From JAFMIT01 sp049421205 (GTDB lineage Bacteria > Actinomycetota > Actinomycetes > S36-B12 > UBA5976): a DNA stretch of 16,909 nucleotides. Where the stretch lies: positions 1 to 16,909 of the forward strand of contig JBMSMQ010000025.1 in the NCBI GenBank assembly GCA_049421205.1, read 5' to 3'. Shown here one piece after another: positions 1-6,180 of the stretch; the first letter of the stretch is position 1; each line of letters starts with the position of its first letter. A program made the position numbers and the translations under genes. The notes beneath the pieces are model-generated. The model worked only from the letters and a program-made list of their open reading frames with translations, searched no databases and was not told the DNA's origin.

Positions 1-389
1 ACGGAACACTTGTTCGCGAAGCACTCTCATCATCGGATGTTGCACTTGTTGTCACAACCCCATCCTTCTTTGGTGGTCAAGGTGTTGATCGTGCCGTTGA
101 AACTATCAAAGAAGTTCGTCGGGAACATAACCCTGAATTAGATTTTGCAGGAATCATTATTAATCGTGTTCGAAGTGTTGTTGAAGAGCACGAATATCGT
201 CAACGCGAAATTGCACGAATTCACGGACGCCAAACAATTCTTACACCTGCAATCCCTGAACGTATTGCTGTTCAACAGGCTGAATCAGGTGGAACTCCTG
301 TGCAGATTGTTCCATCAGCAGGTGGACGTGAAATGCGTGAAATTTTCGATAAGCACTTAGCTCGACTTCTCAAAAACTATTCAGAATAA
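1..389 (+). CDS. ParA/MinD-family ATPase, C-terminal part (5' end outside window)
   Basis: The open frame runs from the window edge (first full codon at 3) to a TAA at 387-389 and gives 128 residues with no start visible. It resembles the C-terminal half of ParA/Soj-type ATPases, which drive chromosome or plasmid segregation or position other complexes. Visible family features are a hydrophobic strand followed by an effector-type segment (ALVVTTPSFFGGQGVDRAVE), the 'LDFAGIIINRV' strand with the conserved Asn-Arg, and the late 'TPAIPERIAVQQAESGGTPV' segment, which matches the 'IP....l.eA...G.pv' stretch of ParA. The Walker A and B motifs would lie upstream of the window. It ends 8 nt before pntAA, so the two could share a transcript. 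A role in chromosome partitioning proper is not shown: the IPERIAVQQAESGG segment differs from typical chromosomal ParA, so a ParA-like paralogue is equally likely. Confidence 0.8.
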   Translation, partial: GTLVREALSSSDVALVVTTPSFFGGQGVDRAVETIKEVRREHNPELDFAGIIINRVRSVVEEHEYRQREIARIHGRQTILTPAIPERIAVQQAESGGTPVQIVPSAGGREMREIFDKHLARLLKNYSE

Positions 390-397
390 GAGTTTAT

Positions 398-1519
398 ATG
401 CGACTTCTTGTTCCTACTGAAACACGTGTAGGAGAAAAAAGAGTTGCGGTTGTCCCAGAACTAGTTTCGAAGTTCACCAATCTTGGTTTAGACGTTGAGA
501 TCCAATCTGGTGCTGGTGAATCGGCAGGTTTTCCAGATACCCTCTACAAATCTGCTGGTGCAGAGGTTGTAACCGACGTCCAATCAGCGTTCAAGCAAGC
601 TGATGTTGTGGTAAGTGTTCGGCCACTTGATGCTGCATACGCATCTCTTTTGAAACCATCAGCGCTCACGATTTCATTTCTTTCTCCAACAACTGATCAG
701 GACAACATCAAAGCGCTCGCAAATGCAAAAGCAACAGCGCTTTCATTTGAACTCGTTCCTCGTATTTCACGCGCTCAGTCAATGGATGCGCTTACGAGCC
801 AGGCACTCTGTGCTGGCTACCGGGCTGCACTTGTCGGTGCCGAGTTACTTCCAAAGTTCTTTCCACTGCTTATGACTGCTGCGGGAACTGTTCAACCTGC
901 AAATGTTGTAGTGCTGGGTGCAGGTGTTGCAGGTTTGCAAGCAATTGCAACTGCAAAACGACTTGGCGCAAGAGTGAGTGCCTACGATGTCAGACCTGCA
1001 AGTGCTGATGAAGTGAAATCAATGGGAGCGACTTTTATTACCCTTGAACTCGAAGCACTCGAAGGCACTGGCGGTTACGCAAAAGAAATGACAGAAGATC
1101 GCGCAAAGCGCCAGCGAGAACTTCTCACTCCATACATTGCAAAAGCAGATGTAGTGATCACTACCGCAGCAGTACCAGGACGCAAAGCACCACTTTTGAT
1201 GACAGCCGACATGGTGAAAGCGATGCAATCAGGTTCAGTTGTGATTGACCTTGCTGCTGAAACGGGTGGAAATGTTGAAGGGTCATTGCCAGGTGAAATT
1301 GTTGACGTTGCCGTTGATGGAGGGTTTGTTCGACAGTGGGGTGGTAAAGATGTACCAAGTCAATTGCCTTATCACGCATCGAGACTCTTTGCAGCAAATG
1401 TGCTGTCGCTTTTGACACTGTGTGTTAAAGGGGGAGAGTCCGTCATTGATATTCAGGATGAAATTATTGATGGGTCTGCTGTCATATTCAATGGGGAAAT
1501 CCGAAAGGAAGTGCAGTAA
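398..1519 (+). CDS. pntAA: NAD(P)+ transhydrogenase subunit alpha part 1 (domain I)
   Basis: This is the soluble NAD(H)-binding domain I of proton-translocating transhydrogenase, which moves hydride between NADH and NADP+ coupled to proton flow across the cytoplasmic membrane. The 373-residue length is that of the split alpha-1 subunit found in actinobacteria and alphaproteobacteria; E. coli PntA fuses alpha-1 and alpha-2. Seen directly: the N-terminal 'VPTETRVGEKRVAVVPE' segment (residues 5-21) shared with alanine dehydrogenase, the 'RISRAQSMDALTSQA' stretch (122-136), the Rossmann loop GAGVAGLQA (174-182) and 'AYDVRP' after it, with the conserved 'VVITTAAVPGRKAPLL' and 'VIDLAAETGGN' segments further on. 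The start ATG at 398 has a weak AAGAG ahead of it and follows the upstream ParA-like gene by 8 nt. Its TAA overlaps the next ATG by one base (TAATG), which suggests translational coupling. Confidence 0.96.
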   Translation: MRLLVPTETRVGEKRVAVVPELVSKFTNLGLDVEIQSGAGESAGFPDTLYKSAGAEVVTDVQSAFKQADVVVSVRPLDAAYASLLKPSALTISFLSPTTDQDNIKALANAKATALSFELVPRISRAQSMDALTSQALCAGYRAALVGAELLPKFFPLLMTAAGTVQPANVVVLGAGVAGLQAIATAKRLGARVSAYDVRPASADEVKSMGATFITLELEALEGTGGYAKEMTEDRAKRQRELLTPYIAKADVVITTAAVPGRKAPLLMTADMVKAMQSGSVVIDLAAETGGNVEGSLPGEIVDVAVDGGFVRQWGGKDVPSQLPYHASRLFAANVLSLLTLCVKGGESVIDIQDEIIDGSAVIFNGEIRKEVQ

Positions 1520-1821
1520 TGGAAATCATGGCCCTTGACGGTGTCACACTGCTTACGATTTTCGTTCTATCGATTTTTGTTGGAATTGAAGTTATCTCTA
1601 AAGTTTCAGCAATTCTTCATACCCCATTGATGTCTGGTGCAAATGCAATTCATGGCATTGTTTTAATTGGTGCCATTATGGTGACAGGACATGCCGAAAC
1701 TACCTTGGAACTAGGGCTTGGGCTTGCCGCAATTGTGTTAGCAACCATCAATCTTGTTGGTGGATTTGTAGTAACTGATCGAATGCTTGAGATGTTTAAA
1801 CCAAAGAAGTCTGGCGAATGA
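1519..1821 (+). CDS. pntAB: NAD(P)+ transhydrogenase subunit alpha part 2 (membrane domain II, alpha half)
   Basis: This 100-residue, very hydrophobic protein carries the alpha-side helices of the proton channel (domain II). Three membrane segments are visible, at about residues 9-27, 42-58 and 66-86. The sequences 'VGIEVISKVSAILHTPLMSGANAIHGIVLIGA' (in part) and 'ATINLVGGFVVTDRMLEMF' are the characteristic family stretches, with the short charged C-terminus ending in KPKKSGE. It sits between pntAA and pntB with a one-base overlap upstream and a four-base ATGA overlap downstream, so the three subunits are almost certainly made from one mRNA with coupled translation. In E. coli this domain is the C-terminal part of PntA. 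The separate gene here is the normal arrangement for actinobacteria and not a break. Confidence 0.95.
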   Translation: MEIMALDGVTLLTIFVLSIFVGIEVISKVSAILHTPLMSGANAIHGIVLIGAIMVTGHAETTLELGLGLAAIVLATINLVGGFVVTDRMLEMFKPKKSGE

Positions 1822-3194
1822 TGGTTTGGTCTCGACTTCTTGAACTTGCAACTGCAGTTGGTTTTATTCTCGCTCTTAAAGGATTGAGTGCTCCTAAGAC
1901 TGCGCGCAATGGCAATCTCATAGGAGCTCTCGCTGCACTTATTGCAACTGTTGCTATTTTCTTTTCATCGGGGGAACTCAAGAATTTACCTCTCATCATT
2001 GCTGCTATCACCATCGGTGTTCTCATCGGGTATCCAGCTGCCAGGAAAGTTCAAATGACCCAGATGCCACAAATGGTGGCACTTTTTAATGGTGTTGGTG
2101 GAGGTGCGGCAGCACTTGTTGCTGTCATTGAATTTCTTGCTATTGGTGAAGAAACTACGACGTTGGCTCTTGCTGCAACAGTATTCACGGTACTTATTGG
2201 TTCAGTGTCATTCACTGGATCCATAGTCACCTTCTTGAAGTTGCAAGAACTGATGACCTCACGACCAGTCATCATTCCACTTGGCATTCTGATTACACCT
2301 CTTGTTGCACTTGGTGCACTTGGAAGTGCGGTGTTGTTGATTATCACACCAACTCAATCAACACTTTTCATTTTGTTAGGGCTTTCTCTATTGCTTGGTG
2401 TGCTCTTCGTGTTGCCTGTCGGCGGAGCCGATGTGCCAATAGTGATTTCACTTCTTAATGCATTCACTGGATTATCTGTTGCTGCCTCTGGCTATGTATT
2501 GAGCAATGTGTTACTCATTGTTGCAGGTACTTTGGTTGGAGCATCTGGAACCTTGCTGACAAAGCTGATGGCGCAAGCTATGGGACGCCCACTTACTGGC
2601 ACACTCTTTGGTGCATTCACAGCGAAGAAATCAGATAGTGCTGCAGGCGGGCAGGAAAACCGACCTGTGAAATCTGGTGGAGCACAAGATGTTGCCATCA
2701 TGTTGGGTTACGCCAACAAAGTGATTTTCGTTCCAGGGTATGGCCTTGCCGTAGCGCAGGCACAGTCAACCTTGCGTGAACTTGCAGATTTACTCATTGC
2801 ACGTGGAATTGAAGTTGAATACGCGATTCATCCAGTGGCAGGCAGAATGCCAGGACATATGAATGTACTTCTTGCAGAAGCTCAAGTTCCATATGAGCAG
2901 CTCAAGGAAATGGATGAAATCAATCCAGAGTTCCCAAGTGCCAGTGTTGCGCTGGTGGTCGGTGCAAACGACGTTGTAAACCCAGCTGCGAGAAGTGATA
3001 AGTCAGCCCCAATTTACGGAATGCCAATTCTTGATGTTGATCAAGCAGAACAGATTGTGTTTCTAAAGCGTTCAATGCGCCCTGGTTTTGCTGGTATTGA
3101 AAATGAATTGCTTTTTGATCCAAAAACTACGCTGCTTTTCGGTGATGCAAAAGAGTCTCTGACAAAAGTTGTGGCAGCGCTTAAAGCACTCTAG
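1818..3194 (+). CDS. pntB: NAD(P)+ transhydrogenase subunit beta
   Basis: The beta subunit supplies the remaining membrane helices of domain II and the NADP(H)-binding domain III. The 458 residues match PntB of other bacteria. Residues 1-270 are hydrophobic with about eight or nine membrane segments, including 'QMTQMPQMVALFNGVGGGAAALVA' (shown in part, ~79-102) and 'PVGGADVPIVISLLNAFTGLSVA' (~200-222). A short polar linker (~270-290) leads into domain III, which has 'FVPGYGLAVAQAQ' (304-316), 'HPVAGRMPGHMNVLLAEA' (338-355), 'VGANDVVNPAAR' (381-392), 'KRSMRPGFAGIEN' (417-429) and 'LLFGDAK' (439-445). The start ATG at 1818 overlaps the pntAB stop as ATGA; a second ATG follows immediately at 1821. 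The TAG at 3192-3194 abuts the upp stop on the other strand with no spacer. Confidence 0.97.
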   Translation: MMVWSRLLELATAVGFILALKGLSAPKTARNGNLIGALAALIATVAIFFSSGELKNLPLIIAAITIGVLIGYPAARKVQMTQMPQMVALFNGVGGGAAALVAVIEFLAIGEETTTLALAATVFTVLIGSVSFTGSIVTFLKLQELMTSRPVIIPLGILITPLVALGALGSAVLLIITPTQSTLFILLGLSLLLGVLFVLPVGGADVPIVISLLNAFTGLSVAASGYVLSNVLLIVAGTLVGASGTLLTKLMAQAMGRPLTGTLFGAFTAKKSDSAAGGQENRPVKSGGAQDVAIMLGYANKVIFVPGYGLAVAQAQSTLRELADLLIARGIEVEYAIHPVAGRMPGHMNVLLAEAQVPYEQLKEMDEINPEFPSASVALVVGANDVVNPAARSDKSAPIYGMPILDVDQAEQIVFLKRSMRPGFAGIENELLFDPKTTLLFGDAKESLTKVVAALKAL

Positions 3195-3833
3195 TTATTC
3201 TGCAGCCCCATAAAGCCGATCGCCTGCATCTCCAAGGCCCGGAACGATGTAACCCTTTTCGTTGAGTTTTTCATCAAGTCCAGCACACACCACATTCACG
3301 CTCGCTCCATTGGAAAATGCACTCTTCAAACGATCAAGTCCTTCAGGTGCTGCCAAAATACAAAGTGCTGTGACATCGGTGGCACCTCGTTTCAAAAGCA
3401 ATTGAATTGCTGCTTCTAAAGAGCCACCTGTTGCAAGCATTGGGTCGAGCACATAGACCTGTCGACCGGTGAGAACCTGAGGTAAGCGATCGGCATAGGT
3501 TGAGGCTTCAAGCGTTTCTTCGTTTCGAACCATTCCTAAGAATCCAATTTCAGCGTTGGGAAGCAAGCGAGTCATACCCTCAAGCATTCCAAGCCCTGCA
3601 CGAAGAATTGGCACAACTAATGGTTTTGGATCAGAAAGTGCAACACCTTTAGCAAGCGCCACAGGTGTCATCACTTCAACTTCGTATGTGCGAATACCAC
3701 GGGTCGCCTCATAGGCGAGCAAGGTCACTAAATCATCAACAAGTTTTCTAAATGTTGGAGAATCAGTGTTGATATCTCTCAGTGCTGTCAATTTCTGGGA
3801 GATGAGGGGATGATTAGCCACATGAATTTGCAT
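3195..3833 (-). CDS. upp: Uracil phosphoribosyltransferase
   Basis: This cytosolic pyrimidine-salvage enzyme converts uracil and PRPP to UMP. The 212-residue length is typical. Visible family features are the N-terminal 'ANHPLISQKLTALRD' segment (6-20), 'LLAYEATRGI' (38-47), 'VPILRAGLGMLEGM' (74-87), 'IGFLGMVRNEETLE' (96-109), the PRPP-binding loop 'VLDPMLATGGSL' (128-139) and the C-terminal 'KGYIVPGLGDAGDRLYG', which closes the uracil pocket. The usual 'YY.KLP' segment reads 'STYADRLP' here, a mild variation. The gene faces pntB stop to stop and is divergent from tadA, with 45 bp between the two start codons. A -10-like TACGCT on the minus strand would start transcription one base before its ATG. 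Confidence 0.97.
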   Translation of the reverse strand: MQIHVANHPLISQKLTALRDINTDSPTFRKLVDDLVTLLAYEATRGIRTYEVEVMTPVALAKGVALSDPKPLVVPILRAGLGMLEGMTRLLPNAEIGFLGMVRNEETLEASTYADRLPQVLTGRQVYVLDPMLATGGSLEAAIQLLLKRGATDVTALCILAAPEGLDRLKSAFSNGASVNVVCAGLDEKLNEKGYIVPGLGDAGDRLYGAAE

Positions 3834-3840
3834 AGAGCAA

Positions 3841-3846
3841 AGCGTA
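3841..3846 (-). promoter_or_regulatory. Putative -10 element of upp (near-leaderless transcript)
   Basis: On the minus strand the hexamer TACGCT (TANNNT type) ends 7 nt before the upp ATG, so the predicted transcription start is one base upstream of the start codon. A TGACT-containing candidate -35 lies about 15-16 nt further upstream, but it is weak. No purine-rich ribosome binding site precedes this ATG, which is consistent with a leaderless mRNA. This is inferred from spacing only. Confidence 0.4.
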
Positions 3847-3878
3847 GTAGTTTTTCCACTGAGTCATTTGGAGGGTAG

Positions 3879-4343
3879 ATGAAATATTCTGAAATTGATC
3901 TGAAATTTATGAAAGTTGCCCTCGAACTTGCAAAACAATGTGATGGTGAAGGTGATGTGCCAATTGGTGCTGTAGTAGTAGATAGCGAAGGCTTTTTAAT
4001 TGGTCGCGGCCGAAACCAGCGCCAAGAATTGGGAGACCCACTCGCTCACGCTGAAGTACTCGCATTACAAGACGCAGCGAAACACATTGGTTCGTGGCGG
4101 CTCGATGATTGCACGCTCTATGTCACGATTGAACCCTGTGTGATGTGTGCGGGGGCATTAGTGAATGCTCGCATTAAACGTCTCGTCTTTGGTGCTGATG
4201 AACCTAAAACTGGTGCAGTGGGATCTGTGTTTGATGTCATTCGTGATGCCAGAACTACTCACCGAATTGAAGTTGTAGCGGGAGTTGAAGAAGAATCAGC
4301 GCGGAAGCTTCTTAAAAACTTTTTTCAGAGTTATCGAGAGTAG
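3879..4343 (+). CDS. tadA: tRNA adenosine(34) deaminase
   Basis: TadA deaminates A34 to inosine in tRNA-Arg(ACG), which allows decoding of CGU/CGC/CGA. The 154 residues contain the complete zinc deaminase site: His57-Ala-Glu59 in 'DPLAHAEVLALQDAA' and Cys87/Cys90 in 'EPCVMCAGALVNARI'. 'GDVPIGAVVV' (25-34) and 'EPKTGAVGSVFDV' (108-120) are also typical; the latter separates TadA from cytosine and guanine deaminases. The start at 3879 is supported by GGAGGG at 3870-3875, three bases upstream; a second in-frame ATG at 3909 would remove part of helix 1. The gene is divergent from upp. It is followed after 28 bp by an ABC exporter on the same strand that appears to have its own promoter. Confidence 0.95.
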   Translation: MKYSEIDLKFMKVALELAKQCDGEGDVPIGAVVVDSEGFLIGRGRNQRQELGDPLAHAEVLALQDAAKHIGSWRLDDCTLYVTIEPCVMCAGALVNARIKRLVFGADEPKTGAVGSVFDVIRDARTTHRIEVVAGVEEESARKLLKNFFQSYRE

Positions 4344-4359
4344 CTAGATGCCTCATCAC

Positions 4360-4365
4360 TAGAGT
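4360..4365 (+). promoter_or_regulatory. Putative -10 element giving a leaderless ABC-exporter mRNA
   Basis: TAGAGT lies six bases before the ATG at 4372, so transcription starting seven bases after the hexamer would begin on the A of that ATG. There is no Shine-Dalgarno sequence in the 28-bp gap after tadA. The -35 region is not convincing. Leaderless mRNAs are common in actinobacteria. Confidence 0.4.
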
Positions 4366-4371
4366 ACGACT

Positions 4372-5277
4372 ATGTCAGCAACAATCGAAGTAAAAAATCT
4401 GACGAAACGTTTTGGAAGTTTTGTCGCAGTCGACGATGTGACATTCAGTGTCTATCCAGGTCGAGTCACTGGATTTTTGGGACCAAACGGTGCCGGTAAG
4501 TCCACAACACTTCGTTGTCTCACAGGTCTAATTACCCAAACTTCAGGTGAAGCACTGATTACATCTGTTCCTTATTGTGAATTGCCCGCACCCCTCTCAA
4601 TTGTTGGCACGGCTCTTGAAACTACGGGGTTTCATCCAGGTCGAAGCGGTTTTGATAATGTCTGGACGATGGCAGTGGCCGCGGGCTATGAGAAATCCTC
4701 TGTTGAACGTGTACTTAAGCAAGTGGGGATGTTTGATTTTGCAGAGAAGCGCGTAGAGACTTATTCACTTGGGATGAAGCAACGTCTTTCCCTTGCCTCT
4801 GCATTGCTCGGTAACCCAGATATCTTGATTCTGGATGAGCCTGCAAATGGGCTTGATCCTGAAGGGATTGCATGGCTTCGAGGATTTTTACGCCATCACG
4901 CTGAAGAAGGTGGCACAGTTTTACTTTCATCCCATGTTCTTTCAGAAGTTCAACAAACTGTGGATGATGTAATCATCATTAGTAAAGGTCAACTCAAGAA
5001 ACAATGTCCGCTAGAAGCACTTGTTAGCAATACCGCAACATTGGTCACGATTGGCTCACCTGAGATCGAGAGGCTACTGTCCCTTATAAAAGAAGATCCA
5101 CAGTTCCAAAAATGCAAAGTAACCAAGATAAATTCCAATTTCCTTCAGGTAGAAGGAGTTCTTGCTAAGCAAATAGGAGCTTTTGCATTCGTTCACAATA
5201 TTGAAATTCATGAATTGAGTGAGGCTCGCATTGATTTGGAGCAAGTATTTCTCTCGCTCACTGGTGGTGCGTCATGA
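4372..5277 (+). CDS. ABC transporter ATP-binding protein (ABC-2 / drug-exporter type)
   Basis: This is the ATPase subunit of a two-gene exporter with the permease that follows. The 301 residues hold one nucleotide-binding domain: Walker A 'GPNGAGKST' (37-45), an ABC signature 'YSLGMKQRLSLA' (131-142) with LGMKQ in place of the LSGGQ core, Walker B 'ILILDEP' (151-157), the D-loop 'GLDPEG' (160-165) and the H-loop His188 in 'LLSSHVL'. The 'GFHPGRSGFDNVW' stretch (86-98) is typical of the actinobacterial antibiotic/lantibiotic-exporter-like branch. Residues ~215-301 form a C-terminal extension, as in many ABC-2 ATPases. The TGA overlaps the permease start as ATGA. The substrate cannot be read from sequence: self-resistance, lipid or peptide export are all possible. 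Confidence 0.93.
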   Translation: MSATIEVKNLTKRFGSFVAVDDVTFSVYPGRVTGFLGPNGAGKSTTLRCLTGLITQTSGEALITSVPYCELPAPLSIVGTALETTGFHPGRSGFDNVWTMAVAAGYEKSSVERVLKQVGMFDFAEKRVETYSLGMKQRLSLASALLGNPDILILDEPANGLDPEGIAWLRGFLRHHAEEGGTVLLSSHVLSEVQQTVDDVIIISKGQLKKQCPLEALVSNTATLVTIGSPEIERLLSLIKEDPQFQKCKVTKINSNFLQVEGVLAKQIGAFAFVHNIEIHELSEARIDLEQVFLSLTGGAS

Positions 5278-6038
5278 GAAATCTACTGCGATCAGAATTC
5301 GTGAAAATTTCTAGTACCAGAATGACACCAATATTGTTAGCAAGCTCCGTTGCGATCACAGTGATGTATGTAGCACTATACGCACTCCTTGCTGGGTTTG
5401 ATACAGGTCAAGGTATGACACTTCCGCCACTCACTTCAGAGACAAGTGTTCGACTCGTGTATTCATCAGTAGGTGCCGCCTACATCATCGTACTTGTGTT
5501 TGGCATTATTGGGTTTACAAGTGAAATTCGGCATCGAACTCTCACCATGACCTATCTGGCCAGTGCCAATAGGTTTAAAGTAATTGTTGCAAAGTTAGTA
5601 ACTCAGTTTGTGTGGGGAGTGCTCTTCGCGCTTTTAAATCTCGCAATCGGATTACCGCTTGCGTACTTGTTGGTTAATCGCCAACCACATTTCAATGTTC
5701 CAGTTTCTGACCTGTTGTATTTGAGTATCGGTGTCATTTTTGCATTTGGGCTTTATGCAATCTTTGGCTTGGCTTTAGGTGCACTTATTCAGAATCAAAT
5801 TGCTGCAGTTGTCGGTGCACTTGTTTGGGTGTTGATAATCGAAGCGATTTTTATTTCTCTCTGGCCGAGTATTGGTAAATGGCTTCCGGCAGGTGCTGCA
5901 AGTGGAATGCTTGACGCTAGATCGCTTGACGGTTCAAAGTTCCTCGAACCACTGCAAGGCGGTCTTTTGCTGTTTGGTTATGCGCTCGTCACCATGATTG
6001 TTGCAACTTTTACCACGCTGAAACGGGATATTTCCTAA
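5274..6038 (+). CDS. ABC-2 type transporter permease
   Basis: This 254-residue integral membrane protein is the channel partner of the preceding ATPase, and the two genes overlap by four bases. Six hydrophobic segments can be seen, at about residues 19-40, 61-82, 106-131, 146-167, 176-199 and 227-246, which is the usual ABC-2 topology. The N-terminal 'LLRSEFVKISSTRMTPILL' and the 'GFTSEIRHRTLTMTYLASANRFKVIVAKL' region (~80-108, shown in part), with its conserved E-R-x-x-T coupling segment after the second helix, are hallmarks of ABC-2 permeases, as in 'E.r.gTl...l..p.sR..ll.gKl'. No signal peptide or extra domain is seen. tRNA-Ser(CGA) begins 51 bp downstream with its own -10-like element. 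Confidence 0.9.
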   Translation: MRNLLRSEFVKISSTRMTPILLASSVAITVMYVALYALLAGFDTGQGMTLPPLTSETSVRLVYSSVGAAYIIVLVFGIIGFTSEIRHRTLTMTYLASANRFKVIVAKLVTQFVWGVLFALLNLAIGLPLAYLLVNRQPHFNVPVSDLLYLSIGVIFAFGLYAIFGLALGALIQNQIAAVVGALVWVLIIEAIFISLWPSIGKWLPAGAASGMLDARSLDGSKFLEPLQGGLLLFGYALVTMIVATFTTLKRDIS

Positions 6039-6076
6039 TTCTTTGAGGTCATAGAAAAATCGAAAACTCCCCTGAG

Positions 6077-6082
6077 TAGTCT
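6077..6082 (+). promoter_or_regulatory. Putative -10 element of tRNA-Ser(CGA)
   Basis: TAGTCT (TANNNT) ends 7 nt before the first base of the mature tRNA, so the predicted start is at position 6089, within one base of the tRNA 5' end. I see no good -35 hexamer at the usual distance. Read-through from the ABC operon upstream is an alternative. Confidence 0.35.
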
Positions 6083-6089
6083 TCCCGAC

Positions 6090-6180
6090 GGTGACGTGTC
6101 CGAGTGGCCGAAGGAGCGCGCCTCGAAAGCGTGTGAAGGTTAATCGCCTTCCGTGGGTTCAAATCCCACCGTCACCGCCA
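6090..6180 (+). tRNA. tRNA-Ser (anticodon CGA)
   Basis: The acceptor stem GGTGACG (6090-6096) pairs with CGTCACC (6170-6176), with discriminator G at 6177 and an encoded CCA at 6178-6180. The D arm, the anticodon loop CTCGAAA giving anticodon CGA (reads UCG), a long class-II variable arm (GAAGG...CCTTC) and a T arm around GGGTTCAAATCCC are all present. The long variable arm and discriminator G fit serine. Its 3' end overlaps the stop codon of the P-type ATPase on the opposite strand by nine bases. Confidence 0.97.

Noticed and set aside
3175..3194. Short near-palindrome AGCGCTTAAAGCACT at the end of pntB as a terminator
   Set aside because: The arms abut with no loop, contain a mismatch and are not followed by a T-run, so it would not form a good terminator hairpin.
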